From Megaustenia siamemsis (taxonomy: Eukaryota; Mollusca; Gastropoda; Stylommatophora; Ariophantidae), in assembly GCA_032433765.1 (NCBI GenBank), contig JAVIAB010000046.1, positions 58,804,000-58,867,999 on the forward strand: 64,000 bases of DNA, in the 5' to 3' direction. A program made the position numbers and the translations under genes. The notes under the pieces are model-generated. The model did no database searches and was not told the origin of the DNA. It was given only the letters and a program-made list of their open reading frames with translations. Numbering within the stretch: position 1 is the first letter of the stretch; each line of letters begins with the position of its first letter. This document shows, piece by piece, positions 22,180-33,753 of the stretch.

Positions 22180-23400
22180 CAGGCTCATTACATCACCTGA
22201 GCGGCAATCACAGGAAATAGAGAGTCATTAGAAGATGTCAGCGGTAATAACAGGTCATTAGAAGATGTGAGCGGTAATAACAGGAAATAGAGTCATTAGA
22301 AGATGTCAGCGGTAATAACAGGTCATTAGAAGATGTGAGCGGTAATAACAGGTCATTAGAAGATGTCAGCGGTAATAACAGGAAATAGAGAGTCATTAGA
22401 AGATGTGAGGGGACAATAACAGGTCATTAGAAGATGTCAGCGGTAATAACAGGAAATAGAGAGTCATTAGAAGATGTGAGCGGTAATAACAGGAAATAGA
22501 GTCATTAGAAGATGTGAGCGGTAATAACAGGAAATAGAGAGTCATTAGAAGATGTGAGCGGTAATAATAGGAAATAGAGAGTCATTAGAAGATGTGAGCG
22601 GTAATAACAGAAAATAGAGTCATTAGAAGATGTGAGCGGTAATAACAGGAAATAGAGTCATTAGAAGATGTGAGCGGTAATAACAGGAAATAGAGTCATT
22701 AGAAGATATGAGCGGTAATAACAGAAAATAGAGAGTCATTAGAAGATGTGAGCGGTAATAACAGGAAATAGAGTCATTAGAAGATGTGAGCGGTAATAAC
22801 AGGAAATAGAGTCATTAGAAGATATGAGCGGTAATAACAGAAAATAGAGAGTCATTAGAAGATGTGAGCGGTAATAACAGGAAATAGAGTCATTAGAAGA
22901 TGTGAGCGGTAATAACAGGAAATAGAGTCATTAGAAGATATGAGTGGTAATAACAGGAAATAGAGTCATTAGAAGATGTGAACGGTAATAACAGGAAATA
23001 GAGTCATTAGAAGATGTGAACGGTAATAACAGGAAATAGAGTCATTAGAAGATGTGAACGGTAATAACAGGAAATAGAGTCATTAGAAGATGTGAACGGT
23101 AATAACAGGAAATAGAGAGTCATTAGAAGATGTGAGCGGTAATAACAGGAAATAAGGAGTCATTAGAAGATATGAGTGGTAATAATAGAAAATAGAGAGT
23201 CATTAGAAGATGTTAGGGGACAATAACAGAAAATATAGAGTCATTAGAAGATGTGAGGTTACAATAACAGAAAATAGAGAGTCATTAGAAGATGTGAGGG
23301 GACAATAACAGAAAATATAGAGTCATTAGAAGATGTGAGGGGACAATAACAGAAAATAGAGATTCATTAGAAGATGTGAGGGGACAATAACAGAAAATAG
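22180..23400. repeat. 38-bp minisatellite, about 31 copies
   Basis: Units contain AACAGGAAATAGAGTCATTA and GAAGATGTGAGCGGTAAT. There are indel variants (AGAGAGT, and GGGGACAATAAC toward 23200-23400). The array lies immediately upstream of the exon 8 acceptor in transcript sense. Confidence 0.97.
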
Positions 23401-23439
23401 ATGAACAAGTAAAATGGCAGCACAATTGAATATGTAAGC

Positions 23440-24872
23440 GATAAGTGAAGTGATGAAATGTTGGTAAATGTAGACGTGACAGGTGAAGATAATTGGTGAT
23501 TATATGGAGACGTGACATGTGAAGATAACTGGTGGTTATATGTAGACGTGACATGTGGAGATAACTGGTGATTATATGGAGACGTGACAGGTGAAGATAA
23601 CTGGTGGTTATATGTAGACGTGACATGTGGACTAACTGGTGATTATATGGAGACGTGACAGGTGGAGATAACTGGTGGTTATATGTAGACGTGACAGGTG
23701 GAGATAACTGGCGATTTTATGTAGACGTGACAGGTGGAGATTACTGGTGATTATATGTAGACGTGACATGTGAAGATAACTGGTGGTTATATGTAGGATT
23801 GACAGGTGGAGATAACTGGTGATTATATGTAGACGTGACAGGTGGAGATAACTGGTGGTTATATGTAGACGTGACAGGTGGAGATAACTGATGATTATAT
23901 GTAGACGTGACATGTGAAGATAACGGGTGGTTATATGTAGACGTGACAGGTGGAGATAACTGGTGGTTATATGTAGACGTGACAGGTGGAGATAACTGGT
24001 GATTATATGTACACGTGACAGGTGGAGGTAGCTGGTGGTTATATGTAGACGTGACAGGTGGAGATAACTGGTGGTTATATGTAGACGTGACAGGTGGAGA
24101 TAACTGGTGGTTATATGTAGACGTGACAGGTGGAGATAACTGATGATTATATGTAGACGTGACATGTGAAGATAACGGGTGGTTACATGTACACGTGACA
24201 TGTGAAGATAACTGGTTGTTATATGTAGACGTGACAGGTGGAGATAACTGGTGATTATATGTACACGTGACAGGTGGAGGTAACTGGTGGTTATATGTAG
24301 ACGTGACAGGTGGAGATAACTGGTGGTTATATGTAGACGTGACAGGTGGAGATAACTGGTGGTTATATGTAGACGTGAAAGGTGGAAATAACTGGTGATT
24401 ATATGTAGACGTGACAGGTGGAGATAAATGGTGATTATATGTAGATGTGACAGGTGGTGATAAGAACAAGTGATTATATGTAGACGTGACAGATCGCGAT
24501 AACAACAGGTGATTACATATAGACGTGACAGATGGCGATAACAACAAGTGATTATATATAGACGTGACAGATCGCGATAACAACAGGTGATTACATATAG
24601 ACGTGACAGATGGCGATAACAACAAGTGGTTATATCTAGACGTGACAGATGGTGATAACAACAGGTGATTATATGTAGACGTGACAGGTGGCGATAACAA
24701 CAGGTGATTATATGTAGACGTGACAGATGGCGATAACAACAGGTGATTATATATAGACGTGACAGATGGCGATAACAACAGGTGCTTATATGTAGACAAG
24801 ACAGGTGGTGATAACAACAGGTGCTTATATGTAGACATGACAGGTGGTGATAACAACAGGTGATTATGAATT
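23440..24872. repeat. 36-39-bp minisatellite, about 38 copies, two subfamilies
   Basis: 23460-24420 uses GGTGGAGATAACTGGTGGTT plus ATATGTAGACGTGACA. 24420-24870 uses GGCGATAACAACAGGTGATT. The shared core is TATATGTAGACGTGACAG. It lies about 40 nt from the exon 7 donor. Confidence 0.97.
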
Positions 24873-24908
24873 GTCAACTATGAGAGAAGAAAGAATGAGT
24901 TCCCTCAC

Positions 24909-25075
24909 GGAGGTGTGGTGAAGACAGCGTAAATGAGTCCCTCCTCCTCAGAGTAGAACGTGGCCTGGACCTCGTCAAAGTAGAAGGGGAAGTTGCCAGG
25001 CAACGAGCAGTTGAGCCTGGCTTTGCTGTAGGTTGTCCAGATGTCCTCCATGTAGAAGGCGCCGCCTTTGTCGCT
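24909..25075 (-). CDS. Sema5: Semaphorin exon 7
   Basis: Exon of 167 nt. Acceptor GATTCCCCAG and donor GTGAGG. It starts in phase 0 after the micro-exon and ends with two bases of a Pro codon. It encodes SDKGGAFYMEDIWTTYSKAR, then LNCSLPGNFPFYFDEVQ, then LIYAVFTTP. This is the most diagnostic Sema block ('cknD-GG----d-WttflKaRLNCS-PGe-PFYF-EiQ'), including the disulphide Cys and an N-glycosylation site at NCS. An in-frame TGA lies just upstream of the ATG at 25087, so the longer open frame is not the exon. The acceptor at 25076 is the only one keeping phase. Confidence 0.96.
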
Positions 25076-25189
25076 CTGGGGAATCATTCAACTCAAAGGT
25101 AGCCACATACCACATTTAATACATTCAGATTATTTAGCGAGAATAGCCGCGGGAGAGATGTAAAACTGCAGCAAAGACGCGGTGCAAAT

Positions 25190-26817
25190 TATCATCAGCA
25201 TCAAGTACCGGCCTGCTGGCGTTGGTGATCATGTCTCTCCACAACTTTCGATCGCGACAGTTATTTATAATTTCTGTTGTTGACCTTCTGCCAAGCCATT
25301 CTCTTAAGCTGTCTGGTATTTTCTCTCTTTGCTTCCCTGTATCTCTTCGTCCCTCAATTTTTCCAGTTGTTACAATATATTCCAGTTGTTCTCTTCTCAT
25401 TGCATGGCCAAATAATGATGATTGTTTCTTCCTAATATTGGAAATTAGCTCTCTTTTTGCTTTGACCTCTTTCGCAACGTTTTCATTACTCTTCTTAGCT
25501 GTCCATTGTATTCTCAATATTCTTCTGTAAAACCACATTTCTACAGGCTCCATTGATTTTCTTGTCAGTTGTCCTATTGTCCATGATTCACATCCATATG
25601 TTAAGACTGGCTCTACATAACATTTAAGAACTCGTTGCAGAAATCCAAAATACGTAAGGGTCACCTTTGTCTTTGTCCCTGGACATGCGGGAGTACGTGG
25701 AAATGAAAGGGCGGACAGGTTGGCTAGCTGCGCTGTCGTTGAGGACGGGCAACCGATGGATTGGGCGGACATCATCAATACCCTCCGAGATGTTGGAAGA
25801 GCACAGGACTTCGACAAACACAGATCCACGTCACTTCTTCGGATGATGGAAATGGGAGTTAAGATGGGCACGGCCAGAAATGAGAAACTTAGTGGCCGTG
25901 TAAGAAGACTTATCAACCAACATAGAACTGGAGTCGTCAGTCGCTGGACACTGAGGGAATTGCTGAGGAGGAGATCTGAGCACCTACGGACATGTTCGGA
26001 GTGCATTGATGATGACCCGCAAATAACTCAATAACTCAATTGAAGAACTCTTTTTCTTGTTTCTATTGTCAAAAACGGATTGCATAGTATCTTCCTCATT
26101 TTTTTGGAAAGCTGTTTTTGCCTGAGCCATTCTGCATCTCACCTCTGTTTTACATCTTCCGTCTGAGGTTAACATTGTTCCCAGATATTTAAATTCATTT
26201 ACCTGTTTTAACATTGTTCCACTTGTCTTTATTTTGCACTGAAGTGATGTCGTTCTCTTTGTTGTTACTATTACCTCTGTCTTTTTGCCATTAAGGCTGA
26301 GTCCTTTATTTTTTATTTCCTTCACTATAAAGTCTAACATTTCTTGTAACACATTTTCACTCTTAGCGATTAAGATTGTATCATCAGCATACCTTAGATT
26401 ATTTATATTATGACCTCCAATTGTTATTCCATGCATGTCCCTTATGGATCTTAAAATAATCTCACTATACATATTAAACAAATCTGGTGACAGCACACAA
26501 CCTTGTCTAACACCCTGTTTTATTTGTTGAAACATTCCCAATTGGTTTCCAGTTCTTATGGCAGCTGTTTGTTGCCAGTACATGATCTTTATTATTCTTG
26601 GATCTTTGCTGTCTATGTTTATGCTTTCTAAAATTTTGATTATTTCTTGGTGCTTTACTTTGTCAAATGTCTTGGTGTAATCTATGAAACATAGGTATAG
26701 ATCTGTTTTCACCTCTATGGCTCTTTCTACTAAAGATCTTATGAAATAAATGGCATTGCTCGTTCCTTTACCTCCAACAAAACAACACTGTTCATCGCTA
26801 ATTTCTGGACACTTGCA
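25190..26817 (-). mobile_element. LINE family B copy with RT, interrupted by LINE D
   Basis: The minus-strand RT remnant reads LYLCFIDYTKTFDKVKHQEI, IKQGVRQGCVLSPDLFNMY, NNLRYADDTILIAKS (YADD catalytic box). Beyond the LINE D insertion it continues with WFYRRILRIQWTAKKSN, GKIEGRRDTGKQREKI and DRKLWRDMITNAS. An ATC tail sits at the left end. A possible 8-bp TSD, GTGCAAAT, lies at 25182-25189 and 26818-26825. Frameshifts near 26100 make it a pseudogene. Confidence 0.9.
25634..26042 (+). mobile_element. LINE family D, 409-bp insertion in LINE B
   Basis: Same C-terminal segment as at 12959 (TFVFVPGHAGVRGNERADRL onward) with an AACTCAAT tail. The 8-bp repeat AAGAACTC at 25626-25633 and 26043-26050 is the TSD. 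The intact LINE B copy at 55440 has the uninterrupted site. Confidence 0.9.
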
Positions 26818-27064
26818 GTGCAAATACAAAGAGATAATTACAAAAAAGATCGTCCCGTTTTTATGATGAGATAAACAAAGAAACAAAATATTGTCATCCA
26901 GCTTCCAGACACTGATAGCAGGGATTTTTCTCCGAAGTAAGGGCGAATGGGTGTGATACTGACCACATTAATCAACAATGTGTCTTTAGTCACTGAAAAA
27001 CATAAACATTAATAATATATTCCCTTTGTTTAGAGGGAGATGGTATTTAGTTGTTTTTTTTTAA

Positions 27065-27512
27065 ATATTTGTTTAAACAAACGGTTTGTCTGTCTACCTG
27101 CTTGCCTGTCTGTCTGTCGGACTGTCTGATTGTCTGTCTGTCTGTCGGACTGTCTATATGTCTCACTGACTGTCTCACTGTCTGATTGTCTGTCTGTCTG
27201 TCTGTCGGACTGTCTGTCTGATTGATTGTCTCACTGTCTGATTGTCTGACTGTCTGTCTGTCTGGCTGTCTGGCTGTCTGTCTATCTGACTGTATGTCTG
27301 TCTAACTGTCTGTCTGTCTGGCTGTCTGCCTGATTGTCTGTCTGTCTGACTGTCTGTCTATCTGACTGTCTGTCTATTTGTCTAGCTGTCTGTCTGACTG
27401 TCTGTCTGACTGTCTGTCTGACTGTCTGTCTGGCTGACTGTCTGTCTGGCTGACTGGCTGTCTGTCTGTCTGTCTAGCTGTCTGTTTGTCTGTCTGCCTG
27501 TCTGCTTTTTCG
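27065..27512. repeat. Tetranucleotide-like array (TGTC/TGAC)
   Basis: Long run of TGTCTGTCTGACTGTCTGTC with GGAC, GGCT, ATTG and CACT variants. It is degenerate. Confidence 0.95.
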
Positions 27513-27539
27513 AACCAAAGGCGAGAAATGCAGAAATTG

Positions 27540-27775
27540 AAGACACTTGTGTTCGACGATCCTTGCTCTATCAAGCATCAGACCTTGCACATGACCAGCA
27601 GTGTATCTCGCCACACGACTCTGTTCTAAGCGGCTTGCTCAATCTCGGCGAGGGAGTTAATGCTCACTGTTCTTGCTTCTCACCTCGGTGTCTTTTTAAT
27701 GTTCCTCTTTTTTTTCTTTTACCCTCTGGTTCCCCTTTGAGGGCATCCTTTGAGATTCTCTTGCCCCTTCTCATC
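27540..27775 (-). mobile_element. LINE family E, extreme C-terminus, inverted copy
   Basis: The minus strand reads RISKDALKGEPEGKRKKRGT and LKRHRGEKQEQ, aligning with RILKQTLKWEPWGKRKRGRP at 11631. As in that copy, the sequence directly 5' of it in LINE sense is a tandem array. Confidence 0.75.
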
Positions 27776-28848
27776 ACATAACCAACATATGACTATCTTC
27801 TTCTCGTGTCTCTTCTCATCACATAACCAACATATGACTATCTTCTTCTCGTGTCTCTTCTCATCACATAACCAACATATGACTATCTTCTTCTCGTGTC
27901 TCTTCTCATCACATAACCAACATATGACTATCTTCTTCTCGTGTCTCTTCTCATCACATAACCAACATATGACTATCTTCTTCTCGTGTCTCTTCTCATC
28001 ACATAACCAACATATGACTATCTTCTTCTCGTGTCTCTTCTCATCACATAACCAACATATGACTACCTTCTTCTCTTGTCTCTTCTCATCACATAACCAA
28101 CATATGACTATCTTCTTCTCGTGTCTCTTCTCATCACATAGTCAACATATGACTACCTTCTTCTCTTGTCTCTTCTCATCACATAGTCAACATATGACTA
28201 CCATCTTCTCTTGTCTCTTCTCATCACATAGTCAACATATGACTACCTTCTTCTCTTGTCTCTTCTCATCACATAGTCAACATATGACTACCTTCTTCTC
28301 TTGTCTCTTCTCATCACATAGTCAACATATGACTACCTTCTTCTCTTGTCTCTTCTCATCACATAGTCAACATATGACTACCTTCTTCTCTTGTCTCTTC
28401 TCATCACATAGTCAACCTATGACTACCTTCTTCTCTTGTCTCTTCTCATCACATAGTCAACATATGACTATCTTCTTCTCTTGTCTCTTCTCATCACATA
28501 GTCAACATATGACTACCTTCTTCTTGAATAACCATCACATGGCCAACATATGACTCCCTTCTTCTCTTGTTGTCTCTTCTCATCACATAGTCAACATATG
28601 ACTATCTTCTTCTCTTGTCTCTTCTCATCGCATGGCCAACATATGACTCCCTTCTTCTCTTGTTGTCTCTTCTCATCACATAGTCAACATATGACTACCT
28701 TCTTCTCTTGTCTCTTCTCATCACATAGTCAACATATGACTCCCTTCTTCTCTTGTTGTCTCTTCTCATCACATAGTCAACATATGACTATCTTCTTCTC
28801 TTGTCTCTTCTCATCGCATGGCCAATATATGGCCACCTTCTTCTCTCC
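27776..28848 (-). repeat. 45-bp minisatellite related to the LINE E 48-bp array, about 24 copies
   Basis: The minus-strand unit contains TATGTGATGAGAAGAGACAA and GAGAAGAAGGTAGTCATATG, recognisably the 48-bp unit (ATGTGATGAGATGAGACATC, GAGAAGAAGGTGGTCACATG) with a small deletion. Two subfamilies occur (ATAACCAAC and ATAGTCAAC on plus). It sits beside the same LINE E terminus as the larger array. Confidence 0.95.
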
Positions 28849-28849
28849 A

Positions 28850-29655
28850 TCATCATCATGTGCCATACCGGTAGGCGTAGGTGATCATGTCCTTCCAGAA
28901 TCTTCTATCCATATTACATCGTATCAATTCTGTTTTTGACTGATTTAAAAATCTGTCATGACACTAAGCTATACAGTTTCTCTCTTTATCATCCACGATC
29001 TCTTTTTCCCTGTATTTTGCCAGTTGTAACCGAGTATTCTAAATTTCATCTTCTCATGATTTGCCTGAAAAATTGTGATTGTTTCTTTCTGATGTTTCTT
29101 AGGAGCTCACTTTGTGTTGGCCTCTTTGAGAATTATCTCTTTTGTCTTTTTAGCTGTCCAGGAACTTTCAATATTCTTCTGAGAAATCCCATCTCTGTGG
29201 CCTCTAATCGTTTTTTCATTTATTTGGCTACTGTCCATGATTTGCTTCCACATGTCCGAATCGGCTCTATATAGCACCGATGAACTCTCTTCTTCATTTC
29301 TATTGACATATACTTGCTGCATAAGACGTTTTTCATTTTCTGAAATGCTATTTTGGCCTGAGGTATTCTGCTTTTTATTTCTGTGGTGCATCTCCCATCT
29401 GATGTTATTATTGTGCCCATGCATTTGACGTTCTGCACTTATTTCAGATTTGTCTTGTTTATTTTTATGCTGCATGATGGTGATGATTGTTTCTTCGATA
29501 TAACCATTACTTCTGTTTTCTTATTATTCAGACTGAGACCTTTCTTGTTGCTTTCTTTTACTATTATGTCTATCATTTCTCGTAGTTCATTCTCTGTCTC
29601 TGCTATTAAGACGGTGACATCCGCATATCGCAAATTGTTTATGTTGTAAACGTTG
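28850..29655 (-). mobile_element. LINE family C copy with end of RT palm
   Basis: Minus frames: MRYADVTVLIAETENELREM (YADD mutated to YADV), then VKESNKKGLSLNNKKTEV, ITSDGRCTTEIKSR and AKKTKEIILKEANTK. The tail CATCATCATG at the left replaces the end of the 45-bp array. Confidence 0.88.
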
Positions 29656-29734
29656 ACTACAATTCTTTTTTAGTCTATTTATCTCATATCTTGACTATAA
29701 GTGAATATAGATAAGATAATCATCATTTTTTGAC

Positions 29735-29948
29735 AATGTAATTAGAAGAGAACAACTGGAATATATTGTAACAACTTGGAAAAATGAGGGACGAAGAGAT
29801 AGAGGGAAGCAAAGAGAAAAAATACCAGACAGTTTAAGAGAATGGCTTGGCAGAAAGGCAACAACAGAAATGATAAATAACTGTCGAGATTAAAAGTTGT
29901 GGATTGACATGATCACCTACGCCAGCAGGTCCTGTACTTGATGATGGT
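29735..29948 (+). mobile_element. LINE family B, 3' fragment
   Basis: Encodes NVIRREQLEYIVTTWKN, then RQREKIPDSLREWLGRKATT and a damaged DRDLKLW-DMITYAS, with a TGATGATGGTGAT tail. Confidence 0.8.
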
Positions 29949-30109
29949 GATAGATAAGATGTCTAGCTGAATACATGTTTTTGTGTTAGCCGTTTTCTTT
30001 GTATAATTGTCAAATATAACCTAGAACACACGTTGTTTTGAGGATGAATGGGGCGCGCCTCATCATAGTTCAATTTTTAAACTAAGGTTTACATCTTTAT
30101 TTGGCTTAC

Positions 30110-30142
30110 CTTGCATACTCGTGCCACCCTTGAGTAGACTTT
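30110..30142 (-). CDS. Sema5: Semaphorin exon 6, 33-nt micro-exon
   Basis: Eleven codons, KVYSRVARVCK, between acceptor TTTCTACAG and donor GTAAGC, both phase 0. The peptide is the invariant Sema segment 'k-vySRvARVCK' that follows the NCGK ending exon 5 and precedes the DKGG of exon 7. Identity rests on that exact fit and the matching phases. The exon is shorter than the usual minimum for efficient exon definition. Its upstream intron carries a 15-bp array starting 43 nt away and then the splice-site array described at 31165-34620, so splicing here deserves attention. Confidence 0.93.
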
Positions 30143-30184
30143 CTGTAGAAGATAAAGAAAAAGTTAGTTTCACAAAAATCTAGT

Positions 30185-31163
30185 CTTCTACTTCTTCTAT
30201 AACTACCACTACTATAACTACCACTACTATCACCACCACTACTATAACTACCAATACTATAACCACCACTACTATAACTACCACTACTATAACTATTAAC
30301 TATAATAACTACCACTAATATAACTAATACTACTATAACCACCATTATTATAACTACATCTACTATAACTAACACTACTATAACTACCACTACTATAACC
30401 ACCACTACTATAACTACCACTGCTATAACCACCACTACAATAACTACCACTACTATAACTACCACTACTATAACTACCATTACCATAATCACCACTACTA
30501 TAACTACCACTACTATAACTACCATTACCATAATCACCACTACTATAACTACCACTACTATAACTACCATTACCATAATCACCACTACTATAACTACCAC
30601 TACTATAACTACCACTACTATAACTACCATTACCATAATCACCACTACAATACCTACCACTACTATAACTACCACTACTATAACTACGACTACTATAACT
30701 ACCACTACTATAACTACCACTACTATAACTACCACTACTATAACTACCACTACTATAACTACGACTACTATAACTACCACTACTATAACTACCACTACTA
30801 TAACTACCACTACTATAACTACCACTTTTATAACTACGACTACTATAACTACGACTACTATAACTACCACTACTATAACTACCACTACTATAACTACCAC
30901 TACTATAACTACCACTTTTATAACTACGACTACTATAACTACTATAACTACATCTATTATAACTACCACTACTATAACTACCACTACTATAATTACCTCT
31001 ACTATAACTACCACTTTTATAACTACGACTACTATAACTACCACTACTATAACTACCATTACCATAATCACCACTACTATAACTACCACTACTATAACTA
31101 CCACTACTATAACTACCTCTACTATAACTACCACTACTATAACTACCATTACTATACAGTTTG
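30185..31163. repeat. 15-bp minisatellite (ACCACTACTATAACT), about 65 copies
   Basis: The dominant unit is ACCACTACTATAACT. Variants ATTACCATAATCACC, ACTTTTATAACTACG and ACGACTACTATAACT are clustered in blocks. Two long minus-strand ORFs are artefacts. Confidence 0.97.
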
Positions 31164-31164
31164 C

Positions 31165-32157
31165 TATTCCCACAGTTGATATACTCCACTCCGTTACCTC
31201 ACAGTCTATCTTACCTTCCCACAGTTGATATACTCCACTCTGTTACCTCACAGTCTATCTTACCTTCCCACAGCTGATATACTCCACTCCGTTACCTCAG
31301 AGTCTATCTTACCTTCCCACAGTTGATATACTCCACTCCGTTACCTCACAGTCTATCTTACCTTCCCACAGCTGATATACTCCACTCCGTTACCTCACAG
31401 TCTATCTTACCTTTCCACAGCTGATATACTCCACTCCGTTACCTCACAGTCTATCTTACCTTCCCACAGCTGATATACTCCACTCCGTTACCTCACAGTC
31501 TATCTTACCTTCCCACAGCTGATATACTCCACTCCGTTACCTCACAGTCTATCTTACCTTCCCACAGCGGATATACTCCACTCCGTTACCTCACAGTCTA
31601 TATTACCTTCCCACAGTCTATCTTACCTTCCCACAGTTGATATACTCCACTATGTTACCTCACAGTCTATCTTACCTTCCCACAGTTGATATACTCCGTT
31701 ACCTCACAGTCTATCTTACCTTCCCACAGTTGATATACTCCACTCCGTTACCTGACAGTCTATCTTACCTTCCCACAGCTGATATACTCCACTCTGTTAC
31801 CTCACAGTCTATCTTACCTTCCCACAGCTGATATACTCCACTCCGTTACCTGACAGTCTATCTTACCTTCCCACAGTTGATATACTCCACTCCGTTACCT
31901 CACAGTCTATCTTACCTTCCCACAGTTGATATACTCCACTCCGTTACCTCACAGTCTATATTACCTTCCCACAGTTGATATACTCCACTCCGTTACCTCA
32001 CAGTCTATATTACCTTCCCACAGTTGATATAACCACTCTGTTACCTCACAGTCTATCTTACCTTCCCACAGTTGATATACTCCACTCCGTTACCTCACAG
32101 TCTATCTTACCTTCCCACAGTTGATATACTCCACTCCGTTACCTCACAGTCTATCTT
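31165..32157 (-). repeat. 49-bp array containing exon 5 tail plus 5' splice site, distal block, about 20 copies
   Basis: In transcript sense each unit is GTGGAGTATATCAACTGTGG-GAAG followed by GTAAGATAG and GACTGTGAGGTAACGGA. The first 24 nt are the coding end of exon 5 (VEYINCGK) and the rest is the start of its intron. Minor variants include CAGC for CAGT, CTGAC, and a shortened unit at 31690. Confidence 0.97.
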
Positions 32158-33753
32158 GGATGATGTCATGGGACGCACCAAAATGGCAGCTTATTTATAT
32201 TCGAGCTATGGACCAAGCAATGTTTACATTGAACAACACGATAAATGTTATTGCTGCGAGTTGGCAGATTTTTGAAAATGTTTTCAAGGGTTTGAACATA
32301 AATGTTTGTTCACAGTTCGTTAACCTTCGCTAAAGATAAAGTCGTTAATTGGATGGCTTCGTTTCAGACATTTTTGACGTTGGTAGCTAAGGACCTAACT
32401 TGTGCAAATGGATGACATTGGCAAGGATCATTTTGAATCTATGAAGTGGGCTCATTGTGTGTTTAACTCTAACGCATATGTGCTTTTTAACCAAAGACCT
32501 TTTTTGGGGACTCAATGAAGATATCCCCCATGGAAGAATAAATTGTACTATTAGTCCCATAAATGATTCGCTTCCAGAGGTTTATGATGTAAACAAAGCA
32601 GTTTTGTCATTGCAAGTGAATAATGTCCACACCTATAATTGGTCAGGATTGTGTAGCAGCAGCAGCTTTATAGCGAACACAGAAAACATTACAGGATCGT
32701 GCTGTTCTGAAACAGCATTGCCATGCTACCCTAGAATTGCATTTAATGGGATTACTGTGACCACAAACCACTCTCCATGTGTGTGCCACATATTTACACC
32801 CCAGAAAGAAATACTGAATATAACAACACCATGTGCCGTCTGTGATATTAATGACCACAGACCAGGAGCCTCCAGTATGATTGATACAACTGTTGCACCA
32901 AGCACTTCATCAGCAGAGCCATATCTATGGAATGTTAATCTGACATTGTTCTTGAATGATGTCCAAGTTAATGAGACATCAGAATCGTGTGGCAGCTGCT
33001 ACAAGAAGGGAGCGGAGAACATCAAGTTCTGCTGCTATAAAGGAGACTTGCCTTGCTATCCCAGAATTGCCTTAAATGGAATCACTGTAGTTGAAAACTT
33101 CTCCTCTTGTGTAAACTACACATTCACATCTAAGAGTGAATCAGTGAAGGTCACAAAATCATATTCTCTCTGTGGTTTTACTAACTACAGGTCATGTGGC
33201 TTCTGTTGGATTGAAAATGACAAATTACCACCACTGTGTGTCTATATGTTTGGAATTGGAGTCATCAATGACGGCCTAATATCATCAAGTGCTATGACGA
33301 TCATCATTTTCGGGAGGACGTGAACTCCCATGGTATATGGTGGATAGGCGGCAGGAACCATTGAAGGCTATGTCTGAAAAGTGTTCCTTCTTGCAGTTTC
33401 CTCATATTCCAAGTCCGGCTTGTTGCAGGAGCTACTGAGTTAAGTGCTCTGTGCACACCGTGAGCTGTGTGTCTCATTCGTTTTGATCCTGCTTCGATAT
33501 CCCGCTTGTTTACGATGAATGATGATATCGTATGACAGGGAACAGTTGGCTGTGTTCACTTTCTGCGCGGTTTCGCCTTATGTCTTTTGGCGTGTGCTGA
33601 GACTGCTACGATAGGGACTACAGTTACCTTTCTTTGTTTGGGAGATGAGTTGGTACTTCGGATGATTCCACTGGCACGGGCGGTTGAGCAATTATGGATT
33701 TTAATTCGTTTGCTGTGATGCCGAGGCCTTCCATAACCAATAACCAATAATAA
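32158..33753 (+). mobile_element. 1.6-kb insert splitting the splice-site array, retroposon-like
   Basis: It starts GGATGATGTCATGGGACGCA within an array unit and ends with the simple tail CCATAACCAATAACCAATAA, after which the array resumes at CAGTCTATCTT. The same 11 bp precede the left junction (32147-32157), which fits a target duplication but cannot be told from the array itself. It contains the cysteine-rich ORF at 32478. No RT or transposase motif was seen. It may be a retrocopy or an unrecognised element. Confidence 0.7.
32478..33323 (+). CDS. Cysteine-rich protein with two homologous domains, unknown function
   Basis: From the first ATG (32478) to TGA (33321-33323) this is 281 codons. 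A TGA at 32442 lies 12 codons upstream. There is no intron and no recognised family. Two domains of about 95 residues repeat the same pattern: a hydrophobic start (LSLQVNNV / LTLFLNDVQV), C-x2-C type cysteines, CC, then LPCYPRIAFNGITV / LPCYPRIALNGITV, a Cys within CVCHIFT / CVNYTFT, and a final Cys. There are about ten N-x-S/T sites, which suggests an extracellular or luminal protein. However, no convincing signal peptide follows this ATG and no clear transmembrane segment is seen. It could be a retrocopied ectodomain, an element-encoded protein or a pseudogene. Confidence 0.55.
   Translation: MCFLTKDLFWGLNEDIPHGRINCTISPINDSLPEVYDVNKAVLSLQVNNVHTYNWSGLCSSSSFIANTENITGSCCSETALPCYPRIAFNGITVTTNHSPCVCHIFTPQKEILNITTPCAVCDINDHRPGASSMIDTTVAPSTSSAEPYLWNVNLTLFLNDVQVNETSESCGSCYKKGAENIKFCCYKGDLPCYPRIALNGITVVENFSSCVNYTFTSKSESVKVTKSYSLCGFTNYRSCGFCWIENDKLPPLCVYMFGIGVINDGLISSSAMTIIIFGRT

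Noticed and set aside
22180..24872. CRISPR-like direct repeats with short 'spacers'
   Set aside because: The repeats are contiguous and the variable parts are shared between units. The context is a eukaryotic intron and there are no cas genes.
24905..25087. 60-codon ORF starting at the ATG at 25087 as a small gene
   Set aside because: It is the semaphorin exon 7 plus four intronic codons. An in-frame TGA lies directly upstream of the ATG.
32643..32858. Minus-strand ORF of 71 codons within the cysteine-rich insert
   Set aside because: Shadow of the longer plus-strand ORF, which has internal domain duplication.
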